Origin: a virus
Length of the DNA: 36,922 nt
Virus record (IMG/VR): IMGVR_UViG_3300028829_004610
Coordinates: 1-36,922 of that record
Reading direction: 5' to 3' (one strand)
Part shown: positions 25,638-32,935 of the stretch, one piece after another
Numbering within the stretch: position 1 is the stretch's first letter
Layout: each line of letters begins with the position of its first letter
Translations under genes and position numbers: made by a program
The notes under the pieces: model-generated
Told to the model about the DNA's origin: nothing
Databases searched by the model: none
What the model saw: only the letters and a program-made list of their open reading frames with translations

Positions 25638-26162
25638 TTAGAATGGGTTCTTGATTAACCAGAGAAGCTTCTGTGACCAAGGCTCCATCTCGCCCTCAAG
25701 CCCTGCTGCTTCCTCGACCGTAAGCCATTGAGGATCGCGAAGCTCTTCCTTGGGCGTAGCCTCGTCAGTGTCTACAATGAACGCTATCCCCAGGTGAACC
25801 TTGTCGACCTCGGTGCCGCTCATCTCGATCGCTCCGAGATAGTCCTTGGTGCAATTCATCACACCAGCTTCTTCATACAGTTCACGATCCATGCCTTCCA
25901 TGAAGGATTCCGGATAATCAATGTGTCCGCCAATACCTATGCTCAGTAGGCCATGAAGCCTTTCTTCGTTCCCTTTGCGACGGTAAGAAAGAATCTTTCC
26001 GTCCTTCCGGATAGCACAGTACGGAATCACCTGGCGGAACATTTCGTCGATCTCCGCCTCGCCCCGCGGCACCCAGCAGGTTCCGTTTTTATGGCTGTGA
26101 TTGTAGGCGTAGGCCTTTTCGGACGAGACGCAAAGTATCAACTGCTCATTCTTCTCTGTCAT
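25638..26162 (-). CDS. Nudix hydrolase
   Basis: The 174-residue protein carries a full Nudix box at about residues 79-101: G-x5-E-x7-REL-x-EE-x-G, with key residues GHIDYPE, RELYEEAG. It hydrolyses a nucleoside diphosphate linked to another group and may clean up toxic or signalling nucleotides during infection. The N-terminal part (about 30-75) resembles the COG4112-type phosphoesterases, with LHGLLSIGIGGH just before the box. I start at ATG 26162, because AAGGCCAGAAA precedes it; an upstream ATG at 26198 lies in the previous gene. Confidence 0.85.
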   Translation of the reverse strand: MTEKNEQLILCVSSEKAYAYNHSHKNGTCWVPRGEAEIDEMFRQVIPYCAIRKDGKILSYRRKGNEERLHGLLSIGIGGHIDYPESFMEGMDRELYEEAGVMNCTKDYLGAIEMSGTEVDKVHLGIAFIVDTDEATPKEELRDPQWLTVEEAAGLEGEMEPWSQKLLWLIKNPF

Positions 26163-26586
26163 TTTCTGGCCTTGGTAGCTTGAGTTTAATTTCCTCATTG
26201 CAGCTTTCCATTAGCTGCACAACATTCAATTTGGCTTCATTAGCCTTATCGATATCGACCCAATCTGGGAGACTGCTGGAGAGCAGTAGATCGAGAGCAC
26301 ATTGTATCCTTGCTCTCGCTGCAATCAAGTCAGCAGCATCCATTACTCCGAGTCCGTCAGGCTCAGGGTAATCTGCCTTCAGAACCTTCTCGCCTTCAGT
26401 TACCTGCAAAGAGATCGCCTCTGGATCCTTCACAGTCTCAAAGAATCGCTTCAGCTCGTTAGTCAGATTAAACTCAAGGCTCGAGTTTACAACAATCCCG
26501 CTACTGTTAAAGGTCGCCAGCAAGAGGCTCAGTTTGCCGCTTCTGATTCTAACCTGACGACCTGTAGACGGTGCCGAGTATGTCAT
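26146..26586 (-). CDS. Unknown protein
   Basis: The 146-residue protein has a strand-rich first third (VRIRSGKLSLLLATFNSSG), a mixed middle and a charged end (EEIKLKLPRPENDREE). Coupled by ATGA to the previous gene and by a 17-base overlap to the Nudix gene. No domain is recognised; composition is that of a soluble protein. Confidence 0.6.
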   Translation of the reverse strand: MTYSAPSTGRQVRIRSGKLSLLLATFNSSGIVVNSSLEFNLTNELKRFFETVKDPEAISLQVTEGEKVLKADYPEPDGLGVMDAADLIAARARIQCALDLLLSSSLPDWVDIDKANEAKLNVVQLMESCNEEIKLKLPRPENDREE

Positions 26587-26945
26587 TTTTGCCTCATGAT
26601 ACTAATCATCCTGATCATGTCGCTGGTCTTCCGGAGCTTGCGGAACTTCGCCATCGAATACTCTCTATCAAACTGAGCTGCCAGACTCCTGCGGTATTGG
26701 CAGTTCTCTAGCTGGCCGTGAGTAGTCTTAGTTGGAAGCATGACAGTCCCTGGCTTCTTAATGCCATTTCCGTCCAGGTCGAAATGGTTCGCTGCCCCAC
26801 AACGGACCACGTCTTCCCCGATGGATGTGACTCTCATCTTAATGAACTCATGCCCATTCTGCATGACGATGATATCATTACCAGCAACAAGGGAGTCCAT
26901 GTATTCCGCGTAAATTTCATCTGTGTAGTGCTTATGGAGTTGCAT
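26583..26945 (-). CDS. Unknown protein
   Basis: The 120-residue protein has a beta-rich middle (DIIVMQNGHEFIKMRVTSIGEDVV) and a basic helical end (MAKFRKLRKTSDMIRMIS). I begin at ATG 26945, because AAAGGA precedes it; a longer TTG-started form lies wholly inside the previous gene. It overlaps the gene before it by 14 bases. A small nucleic-acid-binding role is conceivable from the basic tail, but that is a guess. Confidence 0.6.
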   Translation of the reverse strand: MQLHKHYTDEIYAEYMDSLVAGNDIIVMQNGHEFIKMRVTSIGEDVVRCGAANHFDLDGNGIKKPGTVMLPTKTTHGQLENCQYRRSLAAQFDREYSMAKFRKLRKTSDMIRMISIMRQK

Positions 26946-27357
26946 CAACCAGTCCTTTGATTGTGTCAATTGCTTTGATCATATCGTCCTTTTTGCCTGT
27001 GTGGCCTGAGGTCATGAGAGTCTCTAGAATCAGGTTCGTATGAAAAGCAAGGGCGTGCATTGAGACTTGCCTTCTCTGAGCTTCGAATAGCTCTTTCTTG
27101 CAGCCGGATGATTCCGGTCCCCAGTCTGAGAGCCCCTTCTTCTTCATGAATGTCTTGAGCTGTAGATTCTTCGCTGCTAGAAGCTTATCTGACTTCAGCA
27201 CTTGAATCAACTTATAGATGTCAGCATCCATAAAGTCGCCAGGCTCGAATAGCTTGATCAGATCAGGGTTCTCAATGATCCGGCCGAGATTCATCAGCTG
27301 AACCTCGTAAGGGGCATTGAATACTTCTCCGTTGTAGTCGTCTGGCTCCATGGCCAT
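26932..27357 (-). CDS. Unknown helical protein
   Basis: The 141-residue protein is mostly helical, with one hydrophobic stretch too short for a membrane segment (SMHALAFHTNLILETLM). GGAGCTAAAAC precedes the ATG. Close spacing with its neighbours puts it in the leftward operon. No domain recognised. Confidence 0.6.
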   Translation of the reverse strand: MAMEPDDYNGEVFNAPYEVQLMNLGRIIENPDLIKLFEPGDFMDADIYKLIQVLKSDKLLAAKNLQLKTFMKKKGLSDWGPESSGCKKELFEAQRRQVSMHALAFHTNLILETLMTSGHTGKKDDMIKAIDTIKGLVDATP

Positions 27358-27360
27358 GTT

Positions 27361-27600
27361 TTAGCTCCTGCATTCATTGATCATTTCGTCAATTGACTTC
27401 CTGATGATTGGCCACTCCGTAGGATCAATCTCGATCTGCTTCAGCTCAGACTTACACTGGCTAACAATCAGGTATTCACCAGCTGCATCATCGAAAATCT
27501 CAATGGATGTTGCTCTCTCGCAGAAGATAGCTTCTCCATGTGGGGCAATTGTGACTTTGACAGTGCGGGGCTCTAGCTCGCCCGATTCGTATTCTTTCAT
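27361..27600 (-). CDS. Small unknown beta-rich protein
   Basis: The 79-residue protein reads as a short beta barrel-like fold (TVKVTIAPHGEAIFCERA, then YLIVSQCKSELKQIEID) with a helix at the end (PIIRKSIDEMINEC). AAGGATG is the ribosome site. Spacing of 3 bases to the next gene supports coupling. Function unknown. Confidence 0.6.
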   Translation of the reverse strand: MKEYESGELEPRTVKVTIAPHGEAIFCERATSIEIFDDAAGEYLIVSQCKSELKQIEIDPTEWPIIRKSIDEMINECRS

Positions 27601-27609
27601 TCTTCATCC

Positions 27610-27774
27610 TTAGAATGTAGGGTCGCTTATGAGGCTCCATTCGCCCCCTTCTTTCGTCTCGTCGATTATCTCGGGCGACCAGTCGTAATAGTCCAGTCCG
27701 TTCCGCACAGCGTACTCGCGGTACTTCTCCATTTCAAGCTTCTCTTGATCGGTGACTTCTCTTTTGCCTGCCAT
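27610..27774 (-). CDS. Small protein (54 aa)
   Basis: A 54-codon frame that fills the gap between the SPFH gene and the gene at 27600. It starts MAGKREVTDQEKLEMEKYRE and ends WSLISDPTF, is highly charged and soluble, and lies 8 bases after the SPFH stop, so it belongs to the operon. No family recognised. Confidence 0.6.
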   Translation of the reverse strand: MAGKREVTDQEKLEMEKYREYAVRNGLDYYDWSPEIIDETKEGGEWSLISDPTF

Positions 27775-27782
27775 TGGCTTCC

Positions 27783-28349
27783 CTATTGCGGCATGACGCT
27801 TCCCTCAGCTCCCCACAGGGCAATCGCCTTGCATTGACTGAAGTCGCTTAGAGTGAACCGAATCGTCTTAACTCCGAATGGATTCAGCTTTGCTCGCAGA
27901 GTTCTTCCGAGCTCAAGATCGATCATCTTGCCGTTATCTCTCAAGTGCGAAAACTCGTGCTGTACAATCACCTCTTTGATCGCAGCCAGGGAAAGGTCGC
28001 AAATTGTATCTTCGTAGTCAAAGCACTCAGTCAGTAGCTTGACAACATTATTCACTTCGTACACCAGGATTCCTCGGACTCCGATCGTCTTCTGGTCCTT
28101 AGTTGTTAGATACTGAGGCTGCAGCTTTGTTGTTTGCCGCTTAACGGGAACAACCTCGCACTCCGTGACTAGCGGCCAGTAGACGTGAATTCCTGTGCGG
28201 AATAGTCCATTGCCTGATTTCATTTCGATCGCATTGTTGCCGTTCCGGAAGCGGACCCCGGCGTGCGTAGATCTAACCAATATTATCTGGGGTATCGTCT
28301 TTAGTATCGCCCTGAAGACGTCCCCCAGCCAGCTTAGTGCGGATTCCAT
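27783..28349 (-). CDS. SPFH / Band 7 domain protein
   Basis: The 188-residue protein fits the SPFH (stomatin/prohibitin/flotillin) family. A hydrophobic or amphipathic N-terminus (ALSWLGDVFRAILKTIPQIILV) is followed by a strand-rich Band 7 domain with GNGLFRTGIHVYWPLVTECEVVPVK, and IGVRGILVYEVNN, typical of the repeated strands of that fold. SPFH proteins gather at membranes and organise lipid-protein patches. A phage version may alter the host envelope or interact with membrane proteases. AGGAGAAGG is the ribosome site. Length is short, with little C-terminal coiled coil. Confidence 0.75.
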   Translation of the reverse strand: MESALSWLGDVFRAILKTIPQIILVRSTHAGVRFRNGNNAIEMKSGNGLFRTGIHVYWPLVTECEVVPVKRQTTKLQPQYLTTKDQKTIGVRGILVYEVNNVVKLLTECFDYEDTICDLSLAAIKEVIVQHEFSHLRDNGKMIDLELGRTLRAKLNPFGVKTIRFTLSDFSQCKAIALWGAEGSVMPQ

Positions 28350-28358
28350 GTGCCTTCT

Positions 28359-28373
28359 CCTGAAATATTCAGG
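28359..28373. promoter_or_regulatory. Palindrome between helicase and SPFH genes
   Basis: CCTGAA-ATA-TTCAGG is a perfect 6-bp inverted repeat with 3-base spacer. On the minus strand it ends at AGGAG, the ribosome site of the SPFH gene, so a hairpin could partly cover that site. It may also be a small operator. Confidence 0.4.
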
Positions 28374-28378
28374 TTAGA

Positions 28379-31057
28379 CTATAGCAGATCCTTCTTCTGT
28401 ACGTCACGAACTTTCTGGCTCCAGAGATAATCATTCCCAACAGGTGGCATCATAGGCAAAAATGACAAGGTTCCGTTGCTTTCGGCAACAGCAACTCGCT
28501 CTTTGCCCTTTCCGTCAACCGTGTTGAATACTGTCAGGTGTTTGTTCCTGTTTTTGTACTGAGCCAAGGCCTGCTTGAATGTCATCGATTTCGGGTTCCG
28601 GCTCTTGCTGGACGGGAAGTAGATATTGTTCCACGCCTTGATAGCATCACTGGTCGTGTTCGCCTTGCGGGTGACGTACGGGCCTTTCATCTGTCGGAGC
28701 GTTCCGTCATGCTCCAAGATGTTGATTCCGCTGTTGCTTCCCTTGTGTCCGCATTCGTGACAGGCTGGCCCTGAGAGTCGCATTGCCCCACACTTCGGGC
28801 AAATTATCGGCTCCTGGCTCTTGCCTTCCTTACGCTCCTTCAGGGTCTTCTCAAGCAGGCTCTTAGACGAGTCGCCCAGATCCCAGATGCGGTCGTCATT
28901 GAGAGAGCCATGAACGAGACAGTTAGCCCCGTGATCCTGACAGTTATGAACAAGTCTGTCACTTACCGTGAAACACTCTCTTGGGCCGCAGTTAATAATG
29001 TCCCATACTTCCGCGACTTCCGATACTCTTCCCAAGACTCTGCTATTTGGCTGAGGCTCATCCCTTTCCTCGTCAGTTTTCTGATGTGCCTCTTGGTGTA
29101 TCCAATTTGAGGATAGTTGGACTCCAGCTCTTTCCACATCTCTGCATGCCAGTCTTTCTGGCTTTCCAACACTTGCTCTGGACGCATTCCCCGATCTAAG
29201 AATCTCCTGATCTGAGAGTTTGAATAGTCCTTCCTTACTCCCAGCTTCTTCAAATAGTCTCTGTAGTTCTTGAATTTCTCCTTTGACTTGATGGCAGTTT
29301 CTGTATTGTTCATTTGCTGGTAATGATCTGCCCATTGCAAATTGCCAGGTTCGTAATGTCCGTCGTTGTCGATTCGATCTAATGTGAGACTCTTGTTTTC
29401 TGGGATTCCAAGATTCTCGACTATCCAGCAGGCCCCTTCGTAGATTGAAGGGAACCGAAACTCGATACCCCTTCCTGCGTACCGTCTTAGAGGCCTTGCG
29501 CCTCCGACACACCTTGCTTGTTGCATTTGAACTCTTCGCCACAACCACTCCGGACAATGCGGGCCGAATTTCCGCATGCAGAGACCGCAACCTCTGCATT
29601 TCTTTCCTCGCATATACTGATACGCTCGGAAAGAATCCTCTCCGCACTTGTCGCAGTGAACCTCTACATAGATCACTCCCCACTTTTTTATTTCTATCTT
29701 CCGGCTGATTATCTGAAGACAGCCGAATCGCTCTCCCACGTATTCCGGTTTGAGCAATCCGCCGATTTGAATTCTTCGCCTTCTCGATCGTTTCCCATCC
29801 ATGACTCGTGTAAACCTTATGTTCAGGTGTTGCGGTTACTCCGTCCCATTCAATGACTTGTTGGTTGCCTTTGCATACAGCGCCGCCATGCGAGACAAAC
29901 TCGACTCCGTCCCATACTTTATCGGACAATTTCACATCTTGAATCTTAACTAACCCTCTGTCTGTCAGTACGTCCGAATCTCTTGCGATGCACGTAACTG
30001 TGTCCAGGCTGTCATGTGCCCTCAGGAGTCTCCCGCCAGCCTGCAGGTACATCTTCAAGCTGCCGTAGGACGTGGCGAAGATCAGGTGCCCGACTTGTGG
30101 CAGGTCAATCCCTTCAGTAAGCAGAAACCGTGAGCTGATAATCTTGATCTCACCAGTTCGTACCTCATCAAACAGTTTCTCCCGGTTGGCAATCTTCATG
30201 GAGTCTTCCATGACAGGTCGACCGTCTGCGTCCTTCTCACCGTAATAAATATGCTTGGCGTCGATATGAGCAGACGGAATCCCCGCGTTCAGGAACATGT
30301 CCGTAATCGTAATACTTCCACGAACGGACGGAGCAAACACGATTGTCGGCCGCATCAAAGGATTCAGGCGTCGATAGTGAGGGAGAATGTGCCCGAAGAC
30401 TATTTCGGGCTTCATAGACTTCTCAACTACGGATTCCGAGAATTCTCCATCCGACTTTCGTTTCATCTTCATTATGTCTGGCATCGTCGGGCAGAACTCT
30501 TTGCAGAGCAGATGGGCTCCACATTCTCGCAACTCAGAGTTTGTGCCAGCAACAATCAGAGTGTCATAGATCCCATTAAGGTCTACGGGAGTTGCAGTCA
30601 GGCCACAGAAAATAGTATTCGGATTGTTCTTTTCGTAGCCCTCAATCAGGGCAAGAGACCTTGCTGATCTTTCATTGTGAGCCTCGTCGAAGAACACTAA
30701 ATCAGCATTATGCAATCCCCATGACGGGTTCTTTCCCAGTGCTCTTGTCGCTTCTGTGGGCGTCATTGAGATCTGAAGCGGTTTATCAAGAGCCGTCTCG
30801 TACCCAGACGCCCTCATGCCGGGGTCGAGCCCATACCCTTCGAACACCTTGCGAGTTTGCTCGGCAAGGCTTTTGCGATTACAAGAAAAGGCAACCTTCA
30901 TCCCTTTAGAGAGGGCCTCTTTGGTGATCTCGGAAGCGATGCGAGTCTTGCCACAGCCAGTTGCTCCGACAGTGCAGATTCTCTTCTTTCCAGCTGACGC
31001 ATACGCCCAGAACTGATCATACGCAAATTGTTGATGAGGCCACATCGGATAGGTCAT
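28379..31057 (-). CDS. SF2 DEAH helicase containing an intein
   Basis: The 892-residue precursor has a Walker A at residues 31-38 (GATGCGKT), DEAH at 124-127 and TATP at 154-157, so it is an SF2 DNA helicase of the type found in restriction-type and phage recombination systems. Motif VI (GGRLLRAHDS) ends at about residue 350. An intein occupies residues 356-705. Without it the extein joins LDTVT to CQDHGANCLVHG, a normal continuation of motif VI. The C-extein has a zinc ribbon (CPKC ... CHEC). The mature helicase would be 542 residues. It probably unwinds DNA in replication or recombination. Confidence 0.85.
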   Translation of the reverse strand: MTYPMWPHQQFAYDQFWAYASAGKKRICTVGATGCGKTRIASEITKEALSKGMKVAFSCNRKSLAEQTRKVFEGYGLDPGMRASGYETALDKPLQISMTPTEATRALGKNPSWGLHNADLVFFDEAHNERSARSLALIEGYEKNNPNTIFCGLTATPVDLNGIYDTLIVAGTNSELRECGAHLLCKEFCPTMPDIMKMKRKSDGEFSESVVEKSMKPEIVFGHILPHYRRLNPLMRPTIVFAPSVRGSITITDMFLNAGIPSAHIDAKHIYYGEKDADGRPVMEDSMKIANREKLFDEVRTGEIKIISSRFLLTEGIDLPQVGHLIFATSYGSLKMYLQAGGRLLRAHDSLDTVTCIARDSDVLTDRGLVKIQDVKLSDKVWDGVEFVSHGGAVCKGNQQVIEWDGVTATPEHKVYTSHGWETIEKAKNSNRRIAQTGIRGRAIRLSSDNQPEDRNKKVGSDLCRGSLRQVRRGFFPSVSVYARKEMQRLRSLHAEIRPALSGVVVAKSSNATSKVCRRRKASKTVRRKGYRVSVPFNLRRGLLDSRESWNPRKQESHIRSNRQRRTLRTWQFAMGRSLPANEQYRNCHQVKGEIQELQRLFEEAGSKEGLFKLSDQEILRSGNASRASVGKPERLACRDVERAGVQLSSNWIHQEAHQKTDEERDEPQPNSRVLGRVSEVAEVWDIINCGPRECFTVSDRLVHNCQDHGANCLVHGSLNDDRIWDLGDSSKSLLEKTLKERKEGKSQEPIICPKCGAMRLSGPACHECGHKGSNSGINILEHDGTLRQMKGPYVTRKANTTSDAIKAWNNIYFPSSKSRNPKSMTFKQALAQYKNRNKHLTVFNTVDGKGKERVAVAESNGTLSFLPMMPPVGNDYLWSQKVRDVQKKDLL
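28943..29992 (-). other. Intein in the helicase
   Basis: A 350-codon intein lies at helicase residues 356-705. Block A begins with the catalytic Cys1 (CIARDSDVLTDRGLVKIQD), block B holds TPEHKVYTSHGW, and blocks F and G end VWDIINCGPRECFTVSD and LVHN, followed by Cys as the first extein residue. All of the residues needed for self-splicing (Cys1, the TxxH of block B, His-Asn, Cys+1) are present. The 250 or so residues between blocks B and F are Arg-rich and look like an out-of-frame translation, because this DNA codes for an HNH gene in another frame. Confidence 0.85.
28963..29802 (-). CDS. HNH homing endonuclease nested out of frame in the intein
   Basis: The 279-residue product is an HNH endonuclease with a Cys-rich zinc segment (CDKCGEDSF ... 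KKCRGCGLC, about residues 50-75) and the catalytic core LDRIDNDGHYEPGNLQWAD at about residues 141-159, in which His149 and Asn154 stand. The C-terminal half carries two helical DNA-binding-type units (SQIRRFLDRGMRPEQVLE and RHIRKLTRKGMSLSQIAES). The frame is shifted +1 relative to the helicase-intein frame. It begins inside block B and ends inside block F. The start is uncertain: ATG 29802 lacks a clear ribosome site, and a later start is possible. Confidence 0.8.
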   Translation of the reverse strand: MDGKRSRRRRIQIGGLLKPEYVGERFGCLQIISRKIEIKKWGVIYVEVHCDKCGEDSFRAYQYMRGKKCRGCGLCMRKFGPHCPEWLWRRVQMQQARCVGGARPLRRYAGRGIEFRFPSIYEGACWIVENLGIPENKSLTLDRIDNDGHYEPGNLQWADHYQQMNNTETAIKSKEKFKNYRDYLKKLGVRKDYSNSQIRRFLDRGMRPEQVLESQKDWHAEMWKELESNYPQIGYTKRHIRKLTRKGMSLSQIAESWEEYRKSRKYGTLLTAAQESVSR

Positions 31058-31188
31058 TGGCGACTCCTCTTCTCGCCCGCAGGAGTCTCGATTGCGTCCT
31101 TAACGCTCCATTCTGATTTAATCCTAGCTCTGAGTGTTGTTGATTTCATGCCGATAACCTCAGCCCATTCAGAAACACATCCAGTTTG
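31054..31188 (-). pseudogene. Fragment of a homing endonuclease C-terminus
   Basis: A 44-codon stretch reads CVSEWAEVIGMKSTTLRARI and then SEWSVKDAIETP, the pattern of the helical DNA-binding end of HNH-type homing endonucleases. It follows an in-frame stop and has no start codon before its 14th codon. Its stop overlaps the helicase ATG (ATGA). Probably a remnant of an inserted endonuclease gene that now acts, at most, as a coupled leader for the helicase. Confidence 0.5.
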
Positions 31189-31197
31189 TTATATTCT

Positions 31198-31587
31198 CTA
31201 CGCGTCATTGTTCATCGCCCATTCTATTGGTTCGCCAACTCTCTTTGAGAGCCTTACGTGGATTATTCCATTAAAGCATCGGGAATCGTTAAGCACGTCA
31301 CATTCAAGCTGCAGATTCAACTCAGCCATCGCCAGTTCCGATTTGGACTCATGAAGACTGACGAACTCTCGAGTGAATTCCTGCTCTCCGTACTCCCTAA
31401 CAGCTTCAATCAGCTTTTCGGATGATCCCCAATACGTCTTCCAGTCGGACTCCACGTAGTCAATTCGTTTTCGTTTCTTTCCTTTTAGGGGTGGCCGGCG
31501 AATCTTCCTGCGGATCTGCTTTTTTCCCACATAAAAGGCCCCGCTGTCACAGTGCTTGATAATGTATACGAATCCAAAATGATTCAT
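31198..31587 (-). CDS. GIY-YIG endonuclease, SegE-like (copy A)
   Basis: The 129-residue protein matches the SegE-like GIY-YIG family: FGFVYIIKHCDSGAFYVGKK gives the two strands with the conserved Tyr residues (here VY and YVG), a Lys/Arg-rich stretch follows (KGKKRKRIDY), then ESDWKTYWGSS and EQEFTREFVS. GIY-YIG proteins of this kind cut DNA at specific sites and spread as homing genes. An upstream ATG is followed by an in-frame TGA where copy B (35349) has TGG, so the present start is ATG 31587. It lies next to an attI-like site in the intI position. Confidence 0.75.
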   Translation of the reverse strand: MNHFGFVYIIKHCDSGAFYVGKKQIRRKIRRPPLKGKKRKRIDYVESDWKTYWGSSEKLIEAVREYGEQEFTREFVSLHESKSELAMAELNLQLECDVLNDSRCFNGIIHVRLSKRVGEPIEWAMNNDA

Positions 31588-31641
31588 TGGATTATCAGGG
31601 ACATTGATTCAGTGACTCATTGACTTCTCGCTTTCTTCGCA

Positions 31642-31658
31642 GGCAACCGCTAGTTGCC
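31642..31658. repeat. Small inverted repeat in the boundary region
   Basis: GGCAAC (31642-31647) and GTTGCC (31653-31658) form a perfect 6-bp stem around CGCTA. It lies in the 187-base gap between the SegE-like gene A and the first cassette ORF. No poly-T follows. It may be an operator or a structural part of the boundary. Confidence 0.35.
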
Positions 31659-31739
31659 CTCGAACCGGGCAATCTTTTGATGCACATTCCCTGAATTGCC
31701 CAGAGTCAGGGGATTATGCCGCGTACGAGGTAATTTGAA

Positions 31740-31771
31740 TTAGGCCGATGCGGCTTAACAAAGAGTTATGT
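31740..31771 (+). other. attI-like left boundary of the cassette array
   Basis: The motif CGGCTTAAC, then AAAGA, then GTTATG (core 31765-31770) resembles the end of attI sites (compare AAAACAAAGTTAGG of class 1) and also the L'-R' half of an attC. A hairpin TTAGGCCG-ATG-CGGCTTAA precedes it. No full attC lies to its left, so it is the first junction of the array. It has the same layout as 35478-35499. Confidence 0.55.
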
Positions 31772-31773
31772 GG

Positions 31774-31986
31774 TCAATGAACTACCACCACTTGGTGGCC
31801 ACGTTTCTCGATTTCGATACGTGCCCACCGCAAAACTGATGGTTCAGCCGAAATCTCCATCAATCCGTTTTCGCCTGCCTTCGCTCCGAATATCTTTGCC
31901 ACCTCTCGTCCCGATCTCCCATGCAGTTTATGTATTCCGTATCTCCGTCCTGCAACGGGCCATTCTGGTGACATCAAAATCTTCAT
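31774..31986 (-). CDS. Cassette 1: unknown small protein
   Basis: The 70-residue protein begins MKILMSPEWPVAGRRYG and ends RGHQVVVVH. It is mildly basic, alpha-beta in pattern. ATG 31986 is preceded by a mini-frame that begins with the ATG in the attC core (ATG-TGG-ATT-TTG-CAA-TGA), whose stop overlaps this start (ATGA). The gene reads opposite to the attC polarity. Unknown function. Confidence 0.55.
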   Translation of the reverse strand: MKILMSPEWPVAGRRYGIHKLHGRSGREVAKIFGAKAGENGLMEISAEPSVLRWARIEIEKRGHQVVVVH

Positions 31987-31996
31987 TGCAAAATCC

Positions 31997-32088
31997 ACAT
32001 AACAAAGCGTTGAAGAACGAGCCCTCAATTCAGCGGGCTCAGAAATCGCAATCAACCGTTCGGGCCGTCTTAACGCAGGGCGTTACCT
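31997..32088 (+). other. attC site 1
   Basis: R'' ACATAAC, spacer AAAGC, L'' GTTGAAGAACG; then GTCTTAAC as L', spacer and R' GTTACCT. The extra G in L'' marks the polarity. The inner loop carries GAGCCC and GGGCTC. It is almost identical to attC site 10 (36054-36144). Confidence 0.8.
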
Positions 32089-32298
32089 GATCAATTCGTG
32101 ATCCGTCTGGCGATTGGCAAAATGAAGAAGAACCGAAATTGGCAAAGACTCAATTGCCTTGTGCATCGCATACGGATCATCCTGCGATGTCAGTGTGTGG
32201 TACATCCTTTCGGACGCAGTCATCGCTTCGTCAATAGCCGCAGCCCGTCGTTGACTGCGGTTCGCTATGTTTGCTGCAATCGCTTGGTGGTCCGTCAT
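32083..32298 (-). CDS. Cassette 2: unknown small helical protein
   Basis: The 71-residue protein is helical and Ala-rich (MTDHQAIAANIANRSQRRA at its start). The stop TAA lies in the R' core of attC 1 (GTTACC read as its complement). A TTG start at 32310 in frame is also possible. Function unknown. Confidence 0.55.
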   Translation of the reverse strand: MTDHQAIAANIANRSQRRAAAIDEAMTASERMYHTLTSQDDPYAMHKAIESLPISVLLHFANRQTDHELIR

Positions 32299-32301
32299 GG
32301 C

Positions 32302-32392
32302 AGGTAACAATCCAATGCACGCGAGTTGCCGTCGTCGCGTTGTTCAGAGTTGAGAATCACACGCGGCAACCGCGTGATTGGTAGCGTTATCC
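32302..32392 (+). other. attC site 2
   Basis: R'' AGGTAAC, L'' CCAATGCACGCG, L' CGCGTGATTGG, R' GTTATCC. The extra G in L'' gives + polarity. Confidence 0.8.
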
Positions 32393-32578
32393 GTCAGTAT
32401 CCCGCTCTATGATCAATCGCACCTTATCTCGCAGCTTGAATGTGTCACGCGGTACTGACATTTTTACGCTGATATTGTCGTCGCCTTCGCCGTTAAACCA
32501 AATCAGTAACCGTACTTCGTCAATCTGTTCGTCCTCATCCTCAATCCCAACCACACAACCGCTGCAAACGTGACTCAT
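32387..32578 (-). CDS. Cassette 3: small Cys-containing beta protein
   Basis: The 63-residue protein starts MSHVCSGCVVGIEDEDEQID and continues as alternating strands (VRLLIWFNGEGDDNISVKMS). GGAG lies upstream of the ATG. The TAA stop lies in the R' core (GTTATCC complement). Acidic; a CxxC pair may bind a metal. Function unknown. Confidence 0.6.
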   Translation of the reverse strand: MSHVCSGCVVGIEDEDEQIDEVRLLIWFNGEGDDNISVKMSVPRDTFKLRDKVRLIIERDTDG

Positions 32579-32598
32579 CGGTAGTCTCCATGAAAGAC

Positions 32599-32689
32599 GG
32601 ATAACCAGTGCGTGAAGCCGAGTGCTCGTTCACGCGGAAGATGTATTCCCAGCCGGTCACTCGCACCGGCTTACGCTTGGTCGTTATCT
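32599..32689 (+). other. attC site 3
   Basis: R'' GGATAAC, L'' CGTGAAGCCG, L' CGGCTTACG, R' GTTATCT, with an extra base in L''. Plus polarity. Confidence 0.75.
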
Positions 32690-32697
32690 GTTAAGAA

Positions 32698-32832
32698 TCA
32701 CATTGAGACACTGCGAGCTTTGCGTTGTACACCGCCACTACTTGTACCCTTCCGGGCTGGGACTCTTTCCGAGGTCACTGGAAGCGATCCAATGTTCGGC
32801 CAGTCATTTCGAGGCTCGCAGCATCTCAGCAC
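32698..32832 (-). CDS. Cassette 4: doubtful 44-codon frame
   Basis: The cassette between attC 3 and attC 4 holds no ATG-started frame of useful length. The best is a GTG-started frame of 44 codons on the minus strand (CCEPRNDWPNIGSLP in its first half, QRKARSVSM at its end). It could also be a non-coding cassette. A plus-strand frame over the same bases is no better. Confidence 0.25.
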   Translation of the reverse strand: MLRCCEPRNDWPNIGSLPVTSERVPARKGTSSGGVQRKARSVSM

Positions 32833-32845
32833 GATTCACCAAAAC

Positions 32846-32935
32846 AGATAACAAATGCGTGAACCGGAGTTGCGAATCCCGTCCACTTTGAAAACAACGT
32901 CAACCGTCGCAACCCGGTTACGCTCGTCGTTATGT
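32846..32935 (+). other. attC site 4
   Basis: R'' AGATAAC, then GTGAACCGGAG in the L'' arm, CCCGGTTACG as L', R' GTTATGT. The two halves pair around a short central region. Plus polarity. Confidence 0.75.

Noticed and set aside
28943-29992. Group I or group II intron instead of an intein
   Set aside because: The frame stays open from helicase into the insert and out again, and the ends carry Cys1, His-Asn and Cys+1; no stop codon at the border or intron core is seen.
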